Positions 58,614-64,000 of a DNA stretch of 64,000 bases are shown here, piece by piece. Made by a program: the position numbers and the translations under genes. The stretch covers positions 38,596,129 through 38,660,128 of the forward strand of contig OY743180.1 in assembly GCA_963555705.1 (NCBI GenBank). Reading direction: 5' to 3'. The notes below the pieces were generated by a model. It searched no databases, was not told the origin of the DNA, and saw only the letters and a program-made list of their open reading frames with translations. Within the stretch, counting starts at the first letter, position 1. Every line of letters begins with the position of its first letter. Source of the stretch: Ligustrum vulgare. Its lineage: Eukaryota > Streptophyta > Magnoliopsida > Lamiales > Oleaceae.

Positions 58614-59176
58614 CATTGTCTTGTCTCTTTATGGATCTTATAAAAGCGAAGTTCAGGGGAGGGCTTTTCTAAGAATTCCGGTCTGCTTTCCTAAACATGC
58701 AACTATTGTGATTTTTTATCATCAAGTCCAATTTTTTATGAATAGCATAAAGCTGCTATTCATAAATTTGCAATTATTTATGCTGTATTTGTTACTTTTG
58801 TTGGTGATTAGTAGGTTTTGGGTTGCAGGGATATTTAATCTTGAGTTTCAAGTGTAACTCATGGTAGGGATGATGTTTATTGCTAACATTTGACTCGGTG
58901 TTTTCTATAGATGCTTGACCTTATTTGTTAAATGTGATGGCATTGAACTTCGAATATAAGAGTGGTCTGTTCTATTCCCATATATAGTACCACTGATCAT
59001 CAATTATGTATTCGAGTTGACAAAATTTGTAATACTCCTAATAACACAAATATTATTATTATTTAAATTGACACTAACTATTGTTACTTTTTATTGATTT
59101 TTTTTCACTGTTTCGTGTCAATATGTTGTACTTTGTCAATGAAATATTTCCGTACATCGCACGGGTGTGAAACTAG
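58614..59176 (+). mobile_element. Right end of the second Helitron-like segment
   Basis: The segment ends with CCGTACATCGCACGG (59150-59164), eight bases, then CTAG at 59173-59176 followed by T. This is the Helitron 3' terminus, with one base of the stem changed. The sequence upstream contains no recognised domain. Confidence 0.7.
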
Positions 59177-60021
59177 TTAAAAAATAAAATAACAAATCTT
59201 CTTTTTATTGTTAAAATCTCCAGAAAAAAAACTCTGATCCGTCCCGATTCAAGCTGATCCATCCCAAAAATTGGGGGAAATGGATCGGACTAAATTTTCC
59301 TGGGGGAATACTGATCAGGTCAATTCGTCCCGTTGCTATCACTAGGTTCACGATTGATAACATAACATTTGGTGTAATGGGTCAATGAATTTGTTTCATA
59401 AATTATTAATTACACATGATATTTACATTAGCACATATTCGATTCTCATTTTATAAAACTCATTTCAATCATACATTTTCTTTAAAATAATTTTACATGT
59501 GGGACCATAATATTTATTTTTTTTTTTTTTTTGATTACATACTCTCTAAAAAATGTATCTTTTCGAAATTTATTCTCAAAAAATATTTACTAAACTCGAG
59601 CTTAATTAACTAAAATACATCATAACAAATTTTATAAAGCATTATACTATATATCACAATTAAAAAATATATTTTCATAATAAAATATAATATAAGCCTT
59701 TCAAAAATTAGAAATGTTAGCAAACTAATAATTGAATTAAATAAAATAATTAAGAAATAAAAGGGTATAAAAAAGTATATATTCGAAATTAAAATTCGTT
59801 GTAATATAAAATGAAGAATAAAATGAGAAATAATTAAAAATATACCCCTCTTTATTAGTTCATATAAAAATTAAATTTTTAGTATATTTTGATAAAAACT
59901 TATTTTGATCTAAAAGTTGTGAATTTCATAAAATATATTATTAAAATTAATATTGACTTTGACATAAATTTCAATCAATGGATTGAACAAAATGGACAGT
60001 GTTTTGCTTATCTCCAACCCA
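59177..60021. other. AT-rich intergenic sequence
   Basis: The first 160 bases are moderately GC-rich (CTGATCCGTCCCGATTCAAG) and may continue the sequence before 35503. The rest is AT-rich with a T16-like run at 59517-59532. No ORF or family is recognised. Confidence 0.4.
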
Positions 60022-60120
60022 AATTCTGTTGGGTATTTGACCCAAATTAATCAAGTGCCTAGTGAAACATAATGAGTGCCTAGTTGAAACAAAGGATGGT
60101 GGAGCTAATTATGGTATTTG

Positions 60121-60300
60121 AATGATAATTAGTCTTGACTAATTATGATGTCTTTGAATGATAATTAGTCTTGACTAATTATGATGTCTTTGAATAATAA
60201 TTAGTTTTGACTAATTATGATGTCTTTGAATGATAATTAGTCTTGACTAATTATGATGGCTTGGAATGATGATTAGTTTGACTAATCATGATGTTTTGGT
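60121..60300. repeat. Five tandem 36-bp units with an inverted repeat
   Basis: Units start at 60121, 60157, 60193, 60229 and 60265. Most contain ATAATTAGTCTTGACTAATT, in which ATAATTAGTC pairs with GACTAATTAT around a TT centre. The array recurs in the LTR at 61931 and begins again at the right edge. It lies just upstream of the TATA box. Confidence 0.95.
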
Positions 60301-60331
60301 GTTAAGAGAATTTTTCATGTAGAATTCTCTC

Positions 60332-60339
60332 TATAAATA
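60332..60339 (+). promoter_or_regulatory. TATA box of the gag-only LTR
   Basis: TATAAATA within CTCTCTATAAATAGAGAAGG, about 30 bases downstream of the palindromic array. The same box is at 62236-62243. Confidence 0.8.
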
Positions 60340-60794
60340 GAGAAGGAATTCAAGGAAGAGATACACCACCACAAACATATTAGAGAGTGCTAATTAGTGC
60401 CATATTGTGATCAAAGAGAGAAAATTGTGAGCCTAGCATATTGTGAAGTTTCTTGTAACTCTTTGTAGTGTAAGTCAAAGGGTAGAAATTATATGTGGTA
60501 AAGCTCGTTTGTTGTATTTTCTCTGTGGTCTGTGGGATTGAGTTGGTGAGTGAAAGTCTATATATTTGTAACAATTTAATATATAGTGAAAAGCTTTGGC
60601 GAGGGTCCGTGGACGTAGGCATTTTGCTGAACCACGTAAATTTCTGTGTTCGTATTTATTTTCTTGTTTGCTTATTTTATTTTGAACATCGAAAGATCCT
60701 GTGGGAAAAGTAAAGTGGGAATCGACGTGTCGAAATTCCCAACAAGTGGTATCAGAGCTACAAGTGGTTCAAATAATTTGAAGCAAAAGAAAAT

Positions 60795-61574
60795 ATGTCT
60801 GTCAAGTACGATGTGGAGAAATTTGACGGGAGAATCAATTTTGGCTTGTGGCAAGTACAAGTCAAGGATGTCTTGATTCAGGCGGGTCTGCACAAAGCTT
60901 TGAAGGGAAAACCAACTGAGAGTTCTGACAAAGAAATTGAATCCAGCAAGACTGATGAAGATTGGGAAGATTTGGATTTGAAAGCTGCTAGTACAATACG
61001 ACTTTGTTTGGCCAAGAATGTTCTTGCAAATATTCATGGGATATCTGCTGCTAAGGAACTTTGGGAGAAACTGGAAGAGTTGTATCAAACGAAGAACTTG
61101 TCAAATCGTTTGTATCTGAAGGAACAGTTTCATTCGTTGAGAATGAGCGCAGGTACAAAAATCTCTGACCATCTTAGTGTTCTTAACGGGATTGTTTCTG
61201 AACTGGAATCTATTGGAGTCAAAGTTGAAGATGAGGATAAAGCGTTGCGGCTCATCTGGTCTCTTCCATCCACGTTTGAGCACATCAAGCCGATTTTGAT
61301 GTACGGGAAAGAAACGGTGGATTTTGCTGAAGTTACAAGTAAATTGATCTCTGAAGAGCGGCGATTAGGTGGAGACGATAATTCATCTAATAATAATATG
61401 CTTGTTACTGAAAAGTGGAAGAGAGGGAACTCCATGAAGAAGAAGGTGACATGTTGGAACTGTGGTCAATCCGGGCACGTGAGAAGAAATTGTCCAAAAG
61501 GTGGAGCGGACTCGGCGAACTGCTCGAAGGACAATGCGACTCTCCTGGTGGAGGGTGGTGATGATGTACTCTGA
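60795..61574 (+). CDS. gag: Gag, first unit (259 aa, intact)
   Basis: The ORF opens MSVKYDVEKFDGRINFGLW, the N-terminus of copia Gag of the Tork/Tnt1 kind. It continues through IRLCLAKNVLANI, LWEKLEELYQTKNL and a HLSVLNGIVSELESIG block of the UBN2 family. A zinc knuckle CWNCGQSGHVRRNC (CX2CX4HX4C, about residues 216-229) is intact. ATG lies 37 bases after the primer-binding site. The frame ends TGA with no protease, integrase or reverse transcriptase following. It would form capsid-like particles and bind RNA; replication would need enzymes from a related autonomous element. Confidence 0.9.
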   Translation: MSVKYDVEKFDGRINFGLWQVQVKDVLIQAGLHKALKGKPTESSDKEIESSKTDEDWEDLDLKAASTIRLCLAKNVLANIHGISAAKELWEKLEELYQTKNLSNRLYLKEQFHSLRMSAGTKISDHLSVLNGIVSELESIGVKVEDEDKALRLIWSLPSTFEHIKPILMYGKETVDFAEVTSKLISEERRLGGDDNSSNNNMLVTEKWKRGNSMKKKVTCWNCGQSGHVRRNCPKGGADSANCSKDNATLLVEGGDDVL

Positions 61575-61930
61575 GTAAGATGGGACATCCTCATGGCATG
61601 ATGCCAGTTGCCATGATAGAGGATGTGTTCTTACTGGCACGGGTACTGTGTTCGCATACAGCATTGGTTTGGTTTAGATGCAAGGTATGTGGTTTAATTT
61701 ATGTCAATGGCTGATGAACTTCCAAGGAGAACCAAACATGGGAGTTGCACCATAAATTTCAGCAATTTTGTTTCGACATGGGCCGATGAAATTCTCGGAG
61801 TTCGTTGATAATTCTGAGTGATTATACTCATATGGTGGAGTATGGGACTGTCAAAGTGGAAAAATGCTTGCCTGTTACCCAATATTTGAATTTGGTTTTG
61901 GCTTGGACGAATTTGTGTCAAGGTGGAGAT
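61575..61930 (+). other. Post-gag internal region and polypurine tract
   Basis: This is what remains between gag and the next LTR. No frame matches pol. It ends GTGTCAAGGTGGAGAT, the polypurine tract directly before the second LTR. A short inverted motif (CATCCTCATGGCATGATGCC) lies at 61587. Confidence 0.7.
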
Positions 61931-62648
61931 TGTTGGGTATTTGACCCAAATTAATCAAGTGCCTAGTGAAACATAATGAGTGCCTAGTTGAAACAAAGGA
62001 TGGTGGAGCTAATTATGGTATTTGAATGATAATTAGTCTTGACTAATTATGATGTCTTTGAATGATAATTAGTCTTGACTAATTATGATGTCTTTGAATA
62101 ATAATTAGTTTTGACTAATTATGATGTCTTTGAATGATAATTAGTCTTGACTAATTATGATGGCTTGGAATGATGATTAGTTTGACTAATCATGATGTTT
62201 TGGTGTTAAGAGAATTTTTCATGTAGAATTCTCTCTATAAATAGAGAAGGAATTCAAGGAAGAGATACACCACCACAAACATATTAGAGAGTGCTAATTA
62301 GTGCCATATTGTGATCAAAGAGAGAAAATTGTGAGCCTAGCATATTGTGAAGTTTCTTGTAACTCTTTGTAGTGTAAGTCAAAGGGTAGAAATTATATGT
62401 GGTAAAGCTCGTTTGTTGTATTTTCTCTGTGGTCTGTGGGATTGAGTTGGTGAGTGAAAGTCTATATATTTGTAACAATTTAATATATAGTGAAAAGCTT
62501 TGGCGAGGGTCCGTGGACGTAGGCATTTTGCTGAACCACGTAAATTTCTGTGTTCGTATTTATTTTCTTGTTTGCTTATTTTATTTTGAACATCGAAAGA
62601 TCCTGTGGGAAAAGTAAAGTGGGAATCGACGTGTCGAAATTCCCAACA
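61931..62648 (+). mobile_element. Second (shared) LTR of the gag-only array
   Basis: Same length and content as the first LTR. It serves as the 3' LTR of unit one and the 5' LTR of unit two. The primer-binding site follows at 62651-62662. Confidence 0.9.
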
Positions 62649-62698
62649 AGTGGTATCAGAGCTACAAGTGGTTCAAATAATTTGAAGCAAAAGAAAAT

Positions 62699-63478
62699 AT
62701 GTCTGTCAAGTACGATGTGGAGAAATTTGACGGGAGAATCAATTTTGGCTTGTGGCAAGTACAAGTCAAGGATGTCTTGATTCAGGCGGGTCTGCACAAA
62801 GCTTTGAAGGGAAAACCAACTGAGAGTTCTGACAAAGAAATTGAATCCAGCAAGACTGATGAAGATTGGGAAGATTTGGATTTGAAAGCTGCTAGTACAA
62901 TACGACTTTGTTTGGCCAAGAATGTTCTTGCAAATATTCATGGGATATCTGCTGCTAAGGAACTTTGGGAGAAACTGGAAGAGTTGTATCAAACGAAGAA
63001 CTTGTCAAATCGTTTGTATCTGAAGGAACAGTTTCATTCGTTGAGAATGAGCGCAGGTACAAAAATCTCTGACCATCTTAGTGTTCTTAACGGGATTGTT
63101 TCTGAACTGGAATCTATTGGAGTCAAAGTTGAAGATGAGGATAAAGCGTTGCGGCTCATCTGGTCTCTTCCATCCACGTTTGAGCACATCAAGCCGATTT
63201 TGATGTACGGGAAAGAAACGGTGGATTTTGCTGAAGTTACAAGTAAATTGATCTCTGAAGAGCGGCGATTAGGTGGAGACGATAATTCATCTAATAATAA
63301 TATGCTTGTTACTGAAAAGTGGAAGAGAGGGAACTCCATGAAGAAGAAGGTGACATGTTGGAACTGTGGTCAATCCGGGCACGTGAGAAGAAATTGTCCA
63401 AAAGGTGGAGCGGACTCGGCGAACTGCTCGAAGGACAATGCGACTCTCCTGGTGGAGGGTGGTGATGATGTACTCTGA
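62699..63478 (+). CDS. gag: Gag, second unit (259 aa, intact)
   Basis: The protein is the same 259 residues as the first unit, including the zinc knuckle, and sits 1,904 bases downstream. Two undamaged identical copies suggest very recent duplication, gene conversion or an assembly duplication. Confidence 0.9.
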   Translation: MSVKYDVEKFDGRINFGLWQVQVKDVLIQAGLHKALKGKPTESSDKEIESSKTDEDWEDLDLKAASTIRLCLAKNVLANIHGISAAKELWEKLEELYQTKNLSNRLYLKEQFHSLRMSAGTKISDHLSVLNGIVSELESIGVKVEDEDKALRLIWSLPSTFEHIKPILMYGKETVDFAEVTSKLISEERRLGGDDNSSNNNMLVTEKWKRGNSMKKKVTCWNCGQSGHVRRNCPKGGADSANCSKDNATLLVEGGDDVL

Positions 63479-63834
63479 GTAAGATGGGACATCCTCATGG
63501 CATGATGCCAGTTGCCATGATAGAGGATGTGTTCTTACTGGCACGGGTACTGTGTTCGCATACAGCATTGGTTTGGTTTAGATGCAAGGTATGTGGTTTA
63601 ATTTATGTCAATGGCTGATGAACTTCCAAGGAGAACCAAACATGGGAGTTGCACCATAAATTTCAGCAATTTTGTTTCGACATGGGCCGATGAAATTCTC
63701 GGAGTTCGTTGATAATTCTGAGTGATTATACTCATATGGTGGAGTATGGGACTGTCAAAGTGGAAAAATGCTTGCCTGTTACCCAATATTTGAATTTGGT
63801 TTTGGCTTGGACGAATTTGTGTCAAGGTGGAGAT

Positions 63835-64000
63835 TGTTGGGTATTTGACCCAAATTAATCAAGTGCCTAGTGAAACATAATGAGTGCCTAGTTGAAACAA
63901 AGGATGGTGGAGCTAATTATGGTATTTGAATGATAATTAGTCTTGACTAATTATGATGTCTTTGAATGATAATTAGTCTTGACTAATTATGATGTCTTTG
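63835..64000 (+). mobile_element. Third LTR of the gag-only array, cut by the window edge
   Basis: Starts TGTTGGGTATTTGACCC after the same polypurine tract and includes the first two 36-bp palindromic units before the window ends. Confidence 0.9.

Larger units (their letters stand above)
60027..60744 (+). mobile_element. First LTR of the gag-only array
   Basis: Runs from TGTTGGGTATTTG to AATTCCCAACA, so TGTTGGG/CCCAACA form a perfect 7-bp terminal inverted repeat. It contains the 36-bp palindromic array and a TATA box. The primer-binding site TGGTATCAGAGC is at 60747-60758. Confidence 0.9.
60027..64000 (+). mobile_element. Tandem gag-only LTR retroelement (LTR-gag-LTR-gag-LTR)
   Basis: LTRs start TGTTGGGTATTTGACCC at 60027, 61931 and 63835, an exact 1,904-base period. 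Each unit is a 718-base LTR, an iMet primer-binding site, one gag ORF, about 350 bases without pol, and a polypurine tract (AAGGTGGAGAT). The two complete units looked identical wherever I compared them. Gag-only elements with terminal repeats (TR-GAG type) are known in plants. The tandem form shares LTRs between units. The right end lies outside the window, so the target duplication (left flank AATTC) cannot be tested. Confidence 0.85.

Noticed and set aside
60121..60300. 36-bp regularly spaced repeats as a CRISPR-like array
   Set aside because: The units are head-to-tail with no spacers and lie in an LTR.

Overview
The window is plant nuclear DNA, most likely from a eudicot with a large, repeat-rich genome. 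Almost everything recognisable is a transposable element or an element-borne gene scrap. The plant signatures are tRNA-iMet type primer-binding sites (TGGTATCAGAGC), Ty1/copia and Ty3/gypsy polyproteins including a Tat-lineage element with a second RNase H, a Cassandra-type element with a 5S-rRNA-like box, CTAG-ended Helitrons, a Mutator-like element with a 9-bp target duplication, and PIF/Harbinger remnants. I find no intact host protein gene, no tRNA or rRNA gene and no CRISPR array.

Layout, 0-21 kb. A minus-strand Ty3/gypsy element with a 2.69-kb LTR (family A) enters from the left edge. It abuts rearranged, inverted pieces of a second long-LTR family (B) and a copia LTR-like sequence (3.4-9.9 kb). 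A truncated A LTR, a degraded minus-strand copia integrase region and a PIF/Harbinger transposase pseudogene follow (10-14 kb). A solo A LTR sits at 14.16-16.84 kb. A 2.06-kb Mutator-like element with long TIRs and a nested MITE occupies 18.67-20.73 kb.

Layout, 21-37.5 kb. A decayed Ty1/copia element (21.2-29.9 kb) is split inside its reverse transcriptase by a solo B LTR with a perfect 5-bp duplication. Next come a partial minus-strand LTR and two Cassandra copies fused head-to-head (31.0-32.2 kb). AT-rich spacer fills 32.2-35.5 kb. Helitron sequence with a captured exon ends at 37,450 in hairpin-CTAG.

Layout, 37.5-64 kb. A further Helitron-like segment appears to run from 37,451 to a CTAG end at 59,176. 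It is split by a copia-derived LTR element carrying an antisense ribose-5-phosphate isomerase fragment (38.1-43.5 kb), by a 2.85-kb solo LTR (43.8-46.7 kb) and by an 11.8-kb Tat element (46.8-58.6 kb). The Tat 3' LTR is itself split by a 1.65-kb solo LTR. Between the insertions, the Helitron segment carries an SKP1-like fragment joined to unknown coding sequence. The last 4 kb is a tandem LTR-gag-LTR-gag-LTR array with a 1,904-bp period. It encodes only an intact Gag (259 aa) and resembles the gag-only TR-GAG type of non-autonomous element.

How the parts relate: the order of insertion can be read from target-site duplications. CTGCC flanks the solo LTR in the copia RT. TGTTT flanks the solo LTR in the SKP1 chimera. 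ATGTT flanks the Tat element, and CTTAA flanks the solo LTR in its 3' LTR. TAATTTTTT flanks the Mutator-like element. The only long coding units that look undamaged are the two gag ORFs at the right end. All alignments were made by eye, so boundaries without a stated duplication are approximate.
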